A stretch of 64,000 bases of DNA from DASSYK01 sp036258315. Its GTDB lineage: Bacteria > Actinomycetota > Thermoleophilia > Solirubrobacterales > 70-9. The notes under the pieces are model-generated. The model was not told the DNA's origin, searched no databases, and worked only from the letters and a program-made list of their open reading frames with translations. Below, in pieces: positions 7,372-15,200 of this stretch. The stretch lies in contig DATADX010000029.1 of the NCBI GenBank assembly GCA_036258315.1, positions 1-64,000 on the forward strand, read 5' to 3'. A program made the position numbers and the translations under genes. Within the stretch, counting starts at the first letter, position 1. The number at the start of each line of letters is the position of its first letter.

Positions 7372-8295
7372 CTAATCGGCGGCCTGGAGCGCCGCTGCGA
7401 TCTCCGCCGCGACCGCGGCGTCGTCGCGGTCCCCGCGGGCGACCAGCCTGACGCCCTCCATCCGCCGCATCCAGGTGAGCTGACGGCGCGCGTAGCGGCG
7501 ATGGGCGGCCTTGATCGCCTCGATTGCGGCCGGCGGAGGCGGTCCGTCGTGGCCCTCGAGCAGCCGCTCGAAGCCGAGCGCGGCGCGCGCGGTCCGCGAG
7601 ACGCCGTCCGCGGCCGCGGCGCGGGCCTCCTCAGCCGCGCCGGCCGCCACCATCGCGTCGACCCGCGCGTCGACCCGCGCCCCGAGCACCTCGCGGTCCA
7701 TCGTCAGCCCGATCAGCAGGGTCGGGTGGCGGAGCGCCGCCGTCCACATTCCCTCGCCTCCGGCGTGGGGCTCGATCCCCGCGCGGGACAGCTCGGTCAG
7801 CCGCGCCACCCGCTTGCGATCGGCCGGGTCGACCTCGGCGGCGAGCGCCGGCTCGAGCTCGGCGTGCAGCGCCTCGGGTCCCCGCTCGGCGAGATCACCC
7901 TCGACCTGGTCGCGCGTCGCCGGCGGGACGGGCGGGCGCAGGTCGAGCTCGGCGAGCGCCGCGCGCAGATAGAGCCCGGTGCCCCCGACCACGATCGGCC
8001 GCCGTCCCTCGGCGAGGAGCGAGTCGATCTCGGCGTGGGCGAGCTGGGCGTAGCGGCCCGCGCTGAACTCCTCGCTCGGGGGGACGAACGAGAGCAGCCG
8101 GTGCTCGAGGCGATCGCGTTCGGCCGCGCTCGCCGCCCCCGAGACCAGCTCGAGTCCCCGGTAGACCTGTATTGAGTCACAGTTGACCGCGGCCGGGTCC
8201 TCGCCCCGCTCGCGCAGGAGCTCCGCGAGCGCGATCGCGACGCCCGTCTTGCCGACGGCCGTCGGGCCGAATATCGCGACGATCTCGGGCGGCAC
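7372..8295 (-). CDS. miaA: tRNA dimethylallyltransferase
   Basis: MiaA transfers the dimethylallyl group to N6 of A37 in tRNAs reading UNN codons. The 307-residue protein starts with the P-loop AIFGPTAVGKTGVA. It has the conserved NCDSIQVYRGL and GGTGLYLRA signatures and ends with a helical tail containing RRYARRQLTWMRR. The start is GTG 8295, with GGGGAGAC just upstream. It lies 16 bp after the miaB stop, so both tRNA-A37 modifying enzymes are in one transcription unit followed by dapF. Confidence 0.94.
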   Translation of the reverse strand: MPPEIVAIFGPTAVGKTGVAIALAELLRERGEDPAAVNCDSIQVYRGLELVSGAASAAERDRLEHRLLSFVPPSEEFSAGRYAQLAHAEIDSLLAEGRRPIVVGGTGLYLRAALAELDLRPPVPPATRDQVEGDLAERGPEALHAELEPALAAEVDPADRKRVARLTELSRAGIEPHAGGEGMWTAALRHPTLLIGLTMDREVLGARVDARVDAMVAAGAAEEARAAAADGVSRTARAALGFERLLEGHDGPPPPAAIEAIKAAHRRYARRQLTWMRRMEGVRLVARGDRDDAAVAAEIAAALQAAD

Positions 8296-8311
8296 CGTCT
8301 CCCCTGCGGCG

Positions 8312-9631
8312 CTAGGCGCGGCTGAGGATGCGCTCGTGACCGCTCAGGCTCTGCGACGTGGCGGCGGTGATCTCTACCTCGACGAGCTCGCCGGGCTGGG
8401 CGGTGCCGTCGAAGTTGACCGTCTTGTTGTGGCGGCTTCGCCCGCGCAGGCGCGCCGGGTCGTTGCGGCTCGGGCCCTCGACCAGGACCTCCAGCGAGCG
8501 CCCGACGTAGCGGGCGGCCCGCTCGCGGGCGCGGCGCTGGACGAGCTCCACGAGCCGCTCCATCCGCTCGCGCTTGACCGCGTGCGAGAGCTGGCCGTCC
8601 ATCTCGGCGGCCTCGGTCCCGCGCCGCGGCGAGAAGACGAACGTGAACGCACCGTCGTAGCCCACTTCGTCGACCACCTCGAGCGTCGCGGCGAAGTCCT
8701 CCTCGGTCTCACCCGGGAAGCCGACGATGACGTCGGTCGTGATCGCGCAGTCTGGGACGTGCTCGCGGATCAGCGCGACGCGGTCCATGTAGCGCTCTCG
8801 GTTGTAGGTGCGCCGCATCCGCTTCAGGACCGCGCTCGACCCGGACTGGAGCGGCAGGTGGATGTGCTCGCAGAGCGAGGGAAGGCTCGCGTGGGCGACG
8901 ATCACGTCCTCGCGCATGTCCTTGGGGTGCGGGCTCGTGTAGCGGATCCGCTCGATCCCCTCGATCGCGTCGATTCGCGCGAGCAGCTCGGAGAACCGGA
9001 TCCTCGACTGGGCCGGCAGATCACGGCCGTAGCTGTTCACGTTCTGCCCCAACAGGGTCACCTCGCGGACGCCGTCGCCGGCGAGGCGCTCGACCTCGGC
9101 GACGAGCTCCGCGGGGTCGCGGCTGACCTCGCGCCCGCGCGTGGAGGGGACGATGCAATAGGCGCAGACGCAGTTGCAGCCCTGCGAGATCTGAACCCAG
9201 CCCTGGAACTCGCGCGCCCGCTTCATCGGCAGGTGCCCGGACACCTCCTCGAACTCGAAATATCCCTGAGCCGTGAGCGAATCGGAGGTGAGGAACTCGG
9301 CGAGGCGGTGGATCTGGCCCGGTCCGAAGGCGACGTCGACGAACGGGAAGCGCCTGAAGACCTCGTCCTTGACGGACTGCGCCCAGCAGCCGCCGACGCC
9401 GACCACGCGGGCGGGGTCCTCCCCCTTCAGCCGCTTCGCCTCGCCGAGGTGGGCGACGAACCGGTTGTCGGCCGACTCGCGGATCGAGCAGGTGTTGAAG
9501 AGGATCAGGTCCGCCTCGTCGCGGCGCTCGGCCTCGACGTAGCCGAGCGAGTCGAGCATCCCCTTCATCCGCTCGGAGTCGTGCTCGTTCATCTGACACC
9601 CGAAGGTGGTCACGTGGTAGCGGCGCTCCAT
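8312..9631 (-). CDS. miaB: tRNA-2-methylthio-N6-dimethylallyladenosine synthase
   Basis: This 439-residue radical-SAM methylthiotransferase adds a methylthio group at C2 of i6A37, acting after MiaA. The N-terminal UPF0004 domain has the auxiliary-cluster cysteines C12 (TFGCQMNEHDSE), C48 (NTCSIRE) and C82 (GGCW). The radical-SAM motif CxxxCxxC is C152, C156 and C159 (CNCVCAYC). A C-terminal TRAM domain begins near residue 375. ATG 9631 has no Shine-Dalgarno, but TACATT lies 7 nt upstream, consistent with a leaderless start. Longer in-frame starts are unlikely because they lack the family N-terminus. Confidence 0.95.
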   Translation of the reverse strand: MERRYHVTTFGCQMNEHDSERMKGMLDSLGYVEAERRDEADLILFNTCSIRESADNRFVAHLGEAKRLKGEDPARVVGVGGCWAQSVKDEVFRRFPFVDVAFGPGQIHRLAEFLTSDSLTAQGYFEFEEVSGHLPMKRAREFQGWVQISQGCNCVCAYCIVPSTRGREVSRDPAELVAEVERLAGDGVREVTLLGQNVNSYGRDLPAQSRIRFSELLARIDAIEGIERIRYTSPHPKDMREDVIVAHASLPSLCEHIHLPLQSGSSAVLKRMRRTYNRERYMDRVALIREHVPDCAITTDVIVGFPGETEEDFAATLEVVDEVGYDGAFTFVFSPRRGTEAAEMDGQLSHAVKRERMERLVELVQRRARERAARYVGRSLEVLVEGPSRNDPARLRGRSRHNKTVNFDGTAQPGELVEVEITAATSQSLSGHERILSRA

Positions 9632-9638
9632 CGCGCTC

Positions 9639-9644
9639 AATGTA
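9639..9644 (-). promoter_or_regulatory. -10 box TACATT, leaderless start of miaB
   Basis: TACATT ends 7 nt before the miaB ATG and there is no ribosome-binding site between them. Confidence 0.5.
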
Positions 9645-9711
9645 GCCCCTCGCCCCGCTGCGCGGGACCAGCCCTCGGGGCAGGAGGTCGAGCCGCCCGG
9701 GGCCGGCATGT

Positions 9712-9744
9712 GTGCAACGTCACGTGCCCTGTGCGAAAGGTCAC
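9712..9744 (+). repeat. imperfect direct repeat upstream of the 54-residue ORF
   Basis: GTGCAACGTCAC (9712-9723) recurs as GTGCGAAAGGTCAC (9731-9744), 19 bp downstream. It lies in the 173-bp divergent gap between miaB and the small ORF and could be a regulator site. No protein is assigned. Confidence 0.3.
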
Positions 9745-9804
9745 TGAGGGAATTCCGCGCCGCCCTCATCGTCAGAGCAGATGACAACGGAACAGGAGGT
9801 TCCA

Positions 9805-9969
9805 ATGCATCCGCTCCACGTGATGATCGAGTCTCAGAGGAATCAGGCCCATTACCAGCACCATTCGAGCCGCCGCTCTCGCCCCCGGCCGCTCCGCGTC
9901 GCCGCCACTGCCGGCGCGATGCTGATCTGCACGACGCTTCTCGCCGCGCTGGCGCTCGCGATCGTCTAG
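9805..9969 (+). CDS. 54-residue single-pass membrane protein
   Basis: ATG 9805 is preceded by a perfect AGGAGG at 9794-9799, among the strongest ribosome-binding sites in the window. An upstream in-frame ATG at 9781 lacks such a site. The protein has a His/Gln-rich N-terminus (MHPLHVMIESQRNQAHYQHH), a basic segment (RRSRPRPLR) and one C-terminal transmembrane helix, GAMLICTTLLAALALAIV, ending in the membrane. By the positive-inside rule the N-terminus is cytosolic. I recognise no family. It sits alone between miaB (divergent) and the MMPL transporter (same strand, 128 bp downstream), so it could be a small partner of the transporter. Confidence 0.6.
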   Translation: MHPLHVMIESQRNQAHYQHHSSRRSRPRPLRVAATAGAMLICTTLLAALALAIV

Positions 9970-9983
9970 TCGCGATCGTCTAG
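9956..9983 (+). repeat. 14-bp tandem duplication at the end of the small ORF
   Basis: TCGCGATCGTCTAG occurs twice in a row (9956-9969 and 9970-9983), followed by TCGC. The first copy carries the stop codon of the 54-residue ORF, so the duplication adds no coding sequence. Confidence 0.7.
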
Positions 9984-10097
9984 TCGCCCCCGAGGGGAAC
10001 ATAGGGCCGCGGTCGGGGAATCCCCAATAGACAGTCCCGGCCGCGCGCGGCACCCTGCGGACACTCCCGATCTCCCCCCTCGAACCTGGAGGTAGCC

Positions 10098-12257
10098 GTG
10101 TCCGCTCTCACCCGTTGGGTACTCGCCCACAAGCGCACCGTCGCGATCAGCTGGGTCGTGCTCACGATCGCCGGCGTCGCGGCGGCCGGTTCGGCCTCCG
10201 AGGCGCTCGACCAGGACTTCTCCGTTCCCGGCAGGGAGGGTTGGGAGACCAACCGGGAGATAACCGAGCGCTACGGCGGCACCGCGGCCGACGCGGCTCC
10301 GCTCGTGCCCGTGGTGACGTTGCCCGAGGGCACGAGCGTGGACTCGCCCGCCGCCAAGCGGGGGCTCGCCGAGATCGATGCCCGTCTCGAGCGCACCCTG
10401 CCCGACGGGCGGATCGCCTCCTACACCTCGACCGGCGACGACGCGTTCGTCTCCGAGGATCGCCGCACCACGTTCGCGATCATCAACTACCGGCCCCGCA
10501 CGACGGGCTTCGAGTCCGACGAGGCGACCCAGGACGAGGTCCGCTCGGCACTCGCCGACGTCAGGGTCGCCGGAGCGCCGGTGATGCTGAGCGGTTACGA
10601 CGTCCTCGACACCGGAGAGCAGAGCAGTGACGGCCCCGGCGTACTGATCGAGACCCTGATCGGCGGCGTCGGCGCGCTCGCGGTGCTCGCGTTCGTGTTC
10701 GCATCCCTGCTCGCGCTCGTCCCCCTCGCGATGGCCGCCTGCTCGATCCTGACGACCTTCCTGCTGCTGCTCGGCCTGACGCAGTTCACCGACGTCTCGC
10801 CGATCGTTCAGTTCCTCGTCGCGCTGGTCGGACTGGGGCTGGCGATCGACTACTCGCTGCTCGTCTCCACTCGCTGGCGTGAGGAGCGCGCCCACGGCGC
10901 GACAGGGGACGAGGCCGTCCAACGCGCGATGGAGACGGCTGGGCGGGCGGTGCTGTTCAGCGGCACAACGGTCGCGATCGGCCTCTTGGCGCTGGTCGCT
11001 CTCCCGCTCCCGTTCCTGCGCTCGATGGCCTACGGAGGGATGCTGATCCCATTGGTCAGCACGGCCGTCGCCGTGACGCTGCTCCCGGTCGTGCTGTCGA
11101 AGGTCGGCGGCCGGCTCGACTGGCCCCACATCCGCACCGACGACCGCGCCAGTCGCGCGTGGACCCGTTGGGCCGAGGCGATCCAGCGGCGGCGCTGGCT
11201 GGCCGCTGGCGCGGGAGCCGCCGTGCTCGGCGCACTCCTGGTCGCGGCCGGCAACCTGCATCTCGGCGACGCCAGCACGGAGTCGATCGCCAAGCCCGGT
11301 CCCGCCAAGGACGGCCTCGAGGCGCTCGAGCGATCCGGGATCGGCGCCGGGGCACTGCTTCCCCACGAGGTACTCGTCGAGGGCGGCACCGATCCCGACA
11401 AGGTGGCCCGGGACCTCCGCGAGGTCGAAGGGATCCACGGCGCGGTGGCGCCGAAGGGCGACGCCTGGCGCCGCGACGGGTCCGCGATCGTGGACGCCTT
11501 CACGGTCCCCGACGTCTCGACCTCCGAGGGGAACGCCGTGCTCGACCGGGTGCGCGACACCGCTCACGCGAGCGGCCCCGCCGTGAGCGTCGGCGGCTTC
11601 CCGGCGGTCAACGACGACTTCATCTCGGCCGTCTACGGGAGCTTCCCGCTGATGCTGGCCCTGATCGCGGTCACCACCTTCATCCTGCTCGCGCGCGCGT
11701 TCCGCTCCCTGCTGCTTCCGCTCAAGGCGGTGATCCTGAACGTGGTCAGCGTCGCGGCGGCCTGGGGCGTGCTCGTCCTCGTCTGGCAGCAGGGGTTAGG
11801 CTCCGAGGCGATCTGGGGCATCGAGGCGACCGGCGGGATCCCTGCCTGGATGCCGCTGATGATCTTCGCCTTCCTCTACGGCCTCTCGATGGACTACGAG
11901 GTGTTCATCCTCAGCCGGATGCGCGAGGAGTACGACCGGACCGGCTCGACCGAGACGGCGGTGGTGCGCGGGATCGGGCGCACCGGTCGGCTCGTGACGA
12001 GCGCGGCGCTGATCCTGTTCCTCTCGTTCGCGGCGCTCGCCTCGGGGCCGGAGACGGACGTGAAGATGCTGGCGACCGGCCTCGCGGCCGGGATCCTGCT
12101 CGACGCGACCGTGGTCCGAGCCCTGCTCGTGCCGGCGATGGTGTCGCTGTTCGGGCGGTGGAACTGGTGGCTGCCGCACCGGCCCGCGCGGCTGCTCGGC
12201 GTCGAGCCGTCGCTGCTGCCGCAAGTGGCGACCGGCGAGGGGGCTAGTCGACCGTGA
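10098..12257 (+). CDS. MMPL-family RND transporter
   Basis: This 719-residue membrane protein has the two-fold RND/MMPL plan. TM1 lies at about residues 17-36 and a periplasm-side domain at about 37-185. A block of helices with the GLAIDYSLLVSTRWREE signature near residue 250 comes next, then a second exported domain and a second block with GLSMDYEVFILSRMREEY near residue 600. The charged residues in the two helix signatures are the usual proton-relay elements. MMPL proteins export lipids, siderophores or other hydrophobic molecules, and the cargo here is unknown. The start is GTG 10098, with GGAGG 5 nt upstream. The gene's 3' end overlaps the convergent cupredoxin gene by 14 bp. Confidence 0.88.
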   Translation: MSALTRWVLAHKRTVAISWVVLTIAGVAAAGSASEALDQDFSVPGREGWETNREITERYGGTAADAAPLVPVVTLPEGTSVDSPAAKRGLAEIDARLERTLPDGRIASYTSTGDDAFVSEDRRTTFAIINYRPRTTGFESDEATQDEVRSALADVRVAGAPVMLSGYDVLDTGEQSSDGPGVLIETLIGGVGALAVLAFVFASLLALVPLAMAACSILTTFLLLLGLTQFTDVSPIVQFLVALVGLGLAIDYSLLVSTRWREERAHGATGDEAVQRAMETAGRAVLFSGTTVAIGLLALVALPLPFLRSMAYGGMLIPLVSTAVAVTLLPVVLSKVGGRLDWPHIRTDDRASRAWTRWAEAIQRRRWLAAGAGAAVLGALLVAAGNLHLGDASTESIAKPGPAKDGLEALERSGIGAGALLPHEVLVEGGTDPDKVARDLREVEGIHGAVAPKGDAWRRDGSAIVDAFTVPDVSTSEGNAVLDRVRDTAHASGPAVSVGGFPAVNDDFISAVYGSFPLMLALIAVTTFILLARAFRSLLLPLKAVILNVVSVAAAWGVLVLVWQQGLGSEAIWGIEATGGIPAWMPLMIFAFLYGLSMDYEVFILSRMREEYDRTGSTETAVVRGIGRTGRLVTSAALILFLSFAALASGPETDVKMLATGLAAGILLDATVVRALLVPAMVSLFGRWNWWLPHRPARLLGVEPSLLPQVATGEGASRP

Positions 12258-12870
12258 GCGTGCCCTCCATCCCGGCCTGCCGGTGGCCCGGGATGGAGCA
12301 GTAGAACAGGTACTCGCCCGGGGCCAGCTCCGCGCTGATCTCGGTCGAGCCATTCGTGAGGGACTCGCTCTCGGCGATCGTCTCGCCCTCGACCTCGAGG
12401 TTGATGTTGTGGGGCACCGCCGAGGGGTTGTCGTAGGCGAGGGTGATGTTGCCCGCGCCGGCCTCGAGGCCCGACGGCTCGTAGACGAGCGAGCCGTCCG
12501 CGGGCGAGCTCACGTCGAGCGTGGCGGCGGCGCCCGCCTCGGGTGCGCCACCCGGCTGCCCGCCTTCGGAGGCGCCGGTGGTCTGCTGCGCTGAGGGAGA
12601 GGCTCCCTCGTCACCCTGCTCCTGCTCGAGGCGCTGCGCCTCCGCCTCCTCCGCCGCGAGCTCAGCGTCGCGGTGCTCCTGCTCGTCCTCGGCGTAGGCG
12701 ATCGCGAAAGCGCCCGTTGCGACGACGAGGGCCGCAAAGATCGCGATCCCGATCGCGACGGGCCGGCTGGACGTCGGCCACCTCCCCTTGCTTCTGAGCC
12801 CGATGAAGGCGAGGACTACGGCCGCGAGGACGAGTGCGCCGGCGAAGAACCAGAACAGGTCCGAATCCAC
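12244..12870 (-). CDS. membrane-anchored cupredoxin-domain protein
   Basis: The 208-residue protein has two N-terminal transmembrane helices (about residues 5-24 and 37-60). A Glu/Ala-rich coiled segment (62-88) and a flexible Gly/Ser/Gln linker lead to a C-terminal cupredoxin fold. The type 1 copper ligands are all present: His154 (VPHN), Cys191 and His196 (YCSIPGHRQAG) and Met201. It is thus a likely electron-transfer or copper-binding domain displayed outside the membrane. No oxidase or reductase partner lies in the window. GTG 12870 has TAGCAT 8 nt upstream, made partly from the recX stop codon. It is convergent with the MMPL gene. Confidence 0.85.
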   Translation of the reverse strand: MDSDLFWFFAGALVLAAVVLAFIGLRSKGRWPTSSRPVAIGIAIFAALVVATGAFAIAYAEDEQEHRDAELAAEEAEAQRLEQEQGDEGASPSAQQTTGASEGGQPGGAPEAGAAATLDVSSPADGSLVYEPSGLEAGAGNITLAYDNPSAVPHNINLEVEGETIAESESLTNGSTEISAELAPGEYLFYCSIPGHRQAGMEGTLTVD

Positions 12871-12878
12871 GGCGCTGG

Positions 12879-12884
12879 ATGCTA
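12879..12884 (-). promoter_or_regulatory. -10 box TAGCAT before the cupredoxin gene
   Basis: TAGCAT ends 8 nt before GTG 12870. Its TAG is the recX stop codon. No ribosome-binding site is visible. Confidence 0.45.
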
Positions 12885-13334
12885 TCCGTTCCGCTCGAAC
12901 GCCCGAACGGCGTCGTAGGCGACCTCGAGCGGGTACCCGCGCCGTGCGAGCAGCGCCAGAGCCCGATTGCGCCCGGCCTCGTCGCCGAGCTCCCGACCAC
13001 CCTCCTCGAGCACCTCGACCGCCCTCGCGACCGTCGCCTCGGGCTCCTCCGCGGCCAGCGCGGCCGCGATCAGGGACTCCTCGACGCCGCGCCCCCGCAG
13101 CGCCTCGGCGATCCGATCGGGGCCCCAGCCGCGCAGCTCGCGCTTGTCCTCCGCAAACCGCCGCGCGAACCGCTCGTCGTCGAGGGCGCCCGCCTCGGCG
13201 AGGCGCGCGATCGCCTCGTGGAGCTCGGTCTCCTCGACGCCGCGCTCGCGAAGCCAGCCCGCGAGCTCGGCCTCGGTCCGCTCCTTCTGGCCCAGCGCCC
13301 GCAGCGCGAGCTCGTATGGCTCCGGCTCAGGCAG
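12882..13334 (-). CDS. recX: recombination regulator RecX (non-standard start codon)
   Basis: Reading the minus strand downstream of recA gives an uninterrupted RecX-like frame of about 150 codons, including ALRALGQKERTEAELAGWL, LDDERFARRFAEDKREL, RGWGPDRIAEAL and the C-terminal LALLARRGYPLEVAYDAV. RecX binds RecA filaments and modulates recombination. No ATG, GTG or TTG occurs in frame anywhere near the N-terminus. The first is a GTG far inside the protein. The best candidate is CTG 13332-13334, directly preceded by AGAAGG and overlapping the recA stop by 8 nt, giving a protein starting LPEPEPYELALR. The alternative is expression by frameshifting from the recA C-terminus. Confidence 0.8.
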   Translation of the reverse strand: MPEPEPYELALRALGQKERTEAELAGWLRERGVEETELHEAIARLAEAGALDDERFARRFAEDKRELRGWGPDRIAEALRGRGVEESLIAAALAAEEPEATVARAVEVLEEGGRELGDEAGRNRALALLARRGYPLEVAYDAVRAFERNG

Positions 13335-14478
13335 CCTTCTTCTGCGGCTTGCGCGTCGCCGCCTTCCCCTTGTCGGGCTCCGTCTCGGCCTTCGATTCGG
13401 CCTCGGGCTCGGCGGGCACCGGCTTCGGCTTCGGCGGCTCCTCGTCCTCGCCGGCGCCGAGCTTCTCGTGGATCTGCGCCTCGAGCTTCGCGCGCAGCTC
13501 GGGGTTGTCCCTGAGGAACTCCTTCGTGTTGTTGCGCCCCTGGCCGAGCCGGGTCTCGCCGTAGGAGAAGAAGGAGCCCGACTTCTGGATCAGGCCGTGC
13601 TCGAGGGCGAGGTCGAGCACCCCGCCCTCCTTCGAGATCCCCTGGCCGTACTCGATGTCGAACTCGGCCTGGCGGAAGGGTGAGGCGACCTTGTTCTTGA
13701 CGACCTTCACGCGGACCCTGTTCCCGACCGCCTCCGTCCCCTCCTTGAGGGTCTCGATCCGACGGATGTCGAGCCGCTGCGAGGAATAGAACTTGAGCGC
13801 ACGGCCGCCGGGCTGGGTCTCCGGCGAGCCAAACATCACCCCGATCTTCTCGCGGATCTGGTTCGTGAACAGGCAGGCCGTGTTGGCGCGGTTCAAGTTG
13901 CCGGCGAGCTTGCGCAGCGCCTGGGACATCAACCGGGCCTGGAGGCCGACCTGGGTCTCCCCCATCTGGCCCTCGAGCTCGACCCGCGGGGTCAGCGCCG
14001 CGACCGAGTCGACCGCGACGACGTCGACGGCGCCGGAGCGGACCAGCACGTCGACGATCTCAAGCGCCTGCTCGCCGTAGTCGGGCTGGGAGATCAGCAG
14101 CTCGTCGGTGTTGACGCCGATCCGCCGCGCATAGGCGGGATCGAGGGCGTGCTCGGCGTCGACGAAGGCGCAGACGCCACCGCGGGCCTGCGCCTCGGCG
14201 ATGATGTGGTAGATCAGCGTCGTCTTCCCCGAGGACTCCGGTCCGAAGATCTCGACGATCCGCCCCCGCGGGACGCCGCCGATCCCGAGGGCGATGTCGA
14301 GCGGCAGCGACCCGGTCGAGATCGCATCGACCTTGACGACCGCGTCCGCGCCGAGCGTCATCAGCGAACCGGCTCCGAACTCCTTCTCGATCTGGCTCAT
14401 CGCCGCCTTCAGCGCCTGATCGCGCGCCTTCGCGTCCTTCTCGTTCGCGTCCCTCAGGTCGGGGTTCGCATCTGCCAT
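13327..14478 (-). CDS. recA: recombinase RecA
   Basis: This 383-residue ATPase forms filaments on single-stranded DNA for homologous recombination and SOS induction. Walker A is GPESSGKT (about residues 79-86) and Walker B is VDVVAVDSVAAL. The L1/L2 DNA-binding loops include EGQMGETQVGLQARLMSQAL and IREKIGVMFGSPETQPGG. The C-terminal tail is a long Lys/Glu/Pro/Ala-rich low-complexity extension of about 50 residues, typical of high-GC Actinobacteria. AGAGGTGA lies about 5 nt before ATG 14478. I see no clear SOS box in the 6-bp gap to thpR, so any LexA control must act further upstream. Confidence 0.98.
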   Translation of the reverse strand: MADANPDLRDANEKDAKARDQALKAAMSQIEKEFGAGSLMTLGADAVVKVDAISTGSLPLDIALGIGGVPRGRIVEIFGPESSGKTTLIYHIIAEAQARGGVCAFVDAEHALDPAYARRIGVNTDELLISQPDYGEQALEIVDVLVRSGAVDVVAVDSVAALTPRVELEGQMGETQVGLQARLMSQALRKLAGNLNRANTACLFTNQIREKIGVMFGSPETQPGGRALKFYSSQRLDIRRIETLKEGTEAVGNRVRVKVVKNKVASPFRQAEFDIEYGQGISKEGGVLDLALEHGLIQKSGSFFSYGETRLGQGRNNTKEFLRDNPELRAKLEAQIHEKLGAGEDEEPPKPKPVPAEPEAESKAETEPDKGKAATRKPQKKAA

Positions 14479-14484
14479 CTCAAG

Positions 14485-15105
14485 TCACCTCTCTGTTCCT
14501 TGGTCATCCGGGGCGGTCGGAAGCTCCAACTCAGCCATCGGTTCGTACTCGGCGCCTGTCGGCCGCAAGTGGGATCTGAACAGCACCAGACGGGTCGGAC
14601 GGAACGGCGGGAACGTGTGTTCGGGCAGAGGCCCGGGCGGCGTCTCCACCAGCGCCGGCTTCCTGGACCCCCGCCTCTCCGGCTTCACCCTCGCCACGGT
14701 CAGGTGCGGCCAGAACGGCCGCCTCTCGGGCTCGTAGAACCGCGCCCCCACCAGGCCCTCCTCGACCCGGCGCTGAAGCTCGACCGCGCCCTCCGAGGGC
14801 GCGTCGAGCGCGAACAGCCGCGGCCGCTTCCCCTTCGGCACTCCGACCGGCTCCGGCTCGAGCCGCACCTCCGGCGCGGCGTCAGGGGCCCCGAGAGCCG
14901 CCTTCGCGATCCGATCGAGGTCCTTCTCCGCCTGGTAGCCGAGAAAGACCAGGGTGATGTGAAGGGACTCCGGCTTCACCGGCCGCAGCGCGGGGTCGCC
15001 GAGCTCGCGCCGCTGCCAGGCGACGATCCCCTCGCGCACGGCGTCGGGCAGCTCGAGCGCCACGAACAGCCGCGCGCGCGGGCTCTTCAGGCGCTCCTTG
15101 GCCAT
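14485..15105 (-). CDS. thpR: RNA 2',3'-cyclic phosphodiesterase
   Basis: This 206-residue 2H-phosphoesterase (LigT/ThpR family) has both catalytic motifs: SLHITLVFLG near residue 50 and WPHLTVARVKPE near residue 130. Family members open 2',3'-cyclic phosphate ends of RNA, and some ligate tRNA halves in vitro. ATG 15105 is preferred over an upstream in-frame start because the protein then begins MAKERLKSPRARLFVALEL and a TAGCGT box sits 7 nt upstream. It is 6 bp from recA, the same cinA-thpR-recA neighbourhood seen in other Actinobacteria. Confidence 0.9.
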   Translation of the reverse strand: MAKERLKSPRARLFVALELPDAVREGIVAWQRRELGDPALRPVKPESLHITLVFLGYQAEKDLDRIAKAALGAPDAAPEVRLEPEPVGVPKGKRPRLFALDAPSEGAVELQRRVEEGLVGARFYEPERRPFWPHLTVARVKPERRGSRKPALVETPPGPLPEHTFPPFRPTRLVLFRSHLRPTGAEYEPMAELELPTAPDDQGTER

Positions 15106-15112
15106 GCACGCA

Positions 15113-15118
15113 ACGCTA
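15113..15118 (-). promoter_or_regulatory. -10 box TAGCGT, leaderless start of thpR-recA-recX
   Basis: TAGCGT ends 7 nt before ATG 15105, with no ribosome-binding site between. It probably drives thpR, recA and recX together. Confidence 0.45.
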
Positions 15119-15136
15119 ACCGCGGCGGAGCTCACC

Positions 15137-15183
15137 GGTGGTTGAGGGCCTGGGCCGCCGGCCTCTCCCCTGCCCTCACCACC
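15137..15183. repeat. inverted repeat between divergent thpR and hydrolase genes
   Basis: GGTGGTTGAGGGC (15137-15149) and GCCCTCACCACC (15172-15183) are complementary except for one extra T. They are separated by 22 bp and overlap a CACCGGTG palindrome at 15133-15140. The site lies between two divergent starts and could be an operator or an RNA hairpin. Confidence 0.4.
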
Positions 15184-15200
15184 TAGACTCGCGCCAGTTC

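Noticed and set aside
9781..9969. Start of the small membrane protein at ATG 9781
   Set aside because: The perfect AGGAGG lies after that ATG and 5 nt before ATG 9805.
13327..14478. SOS/LexA box for recA
   Set aside because: I looked in the recA-thpR gap and upstream of thpR and could not identify a convincing actinobacterial LexA site, so none is claimed.
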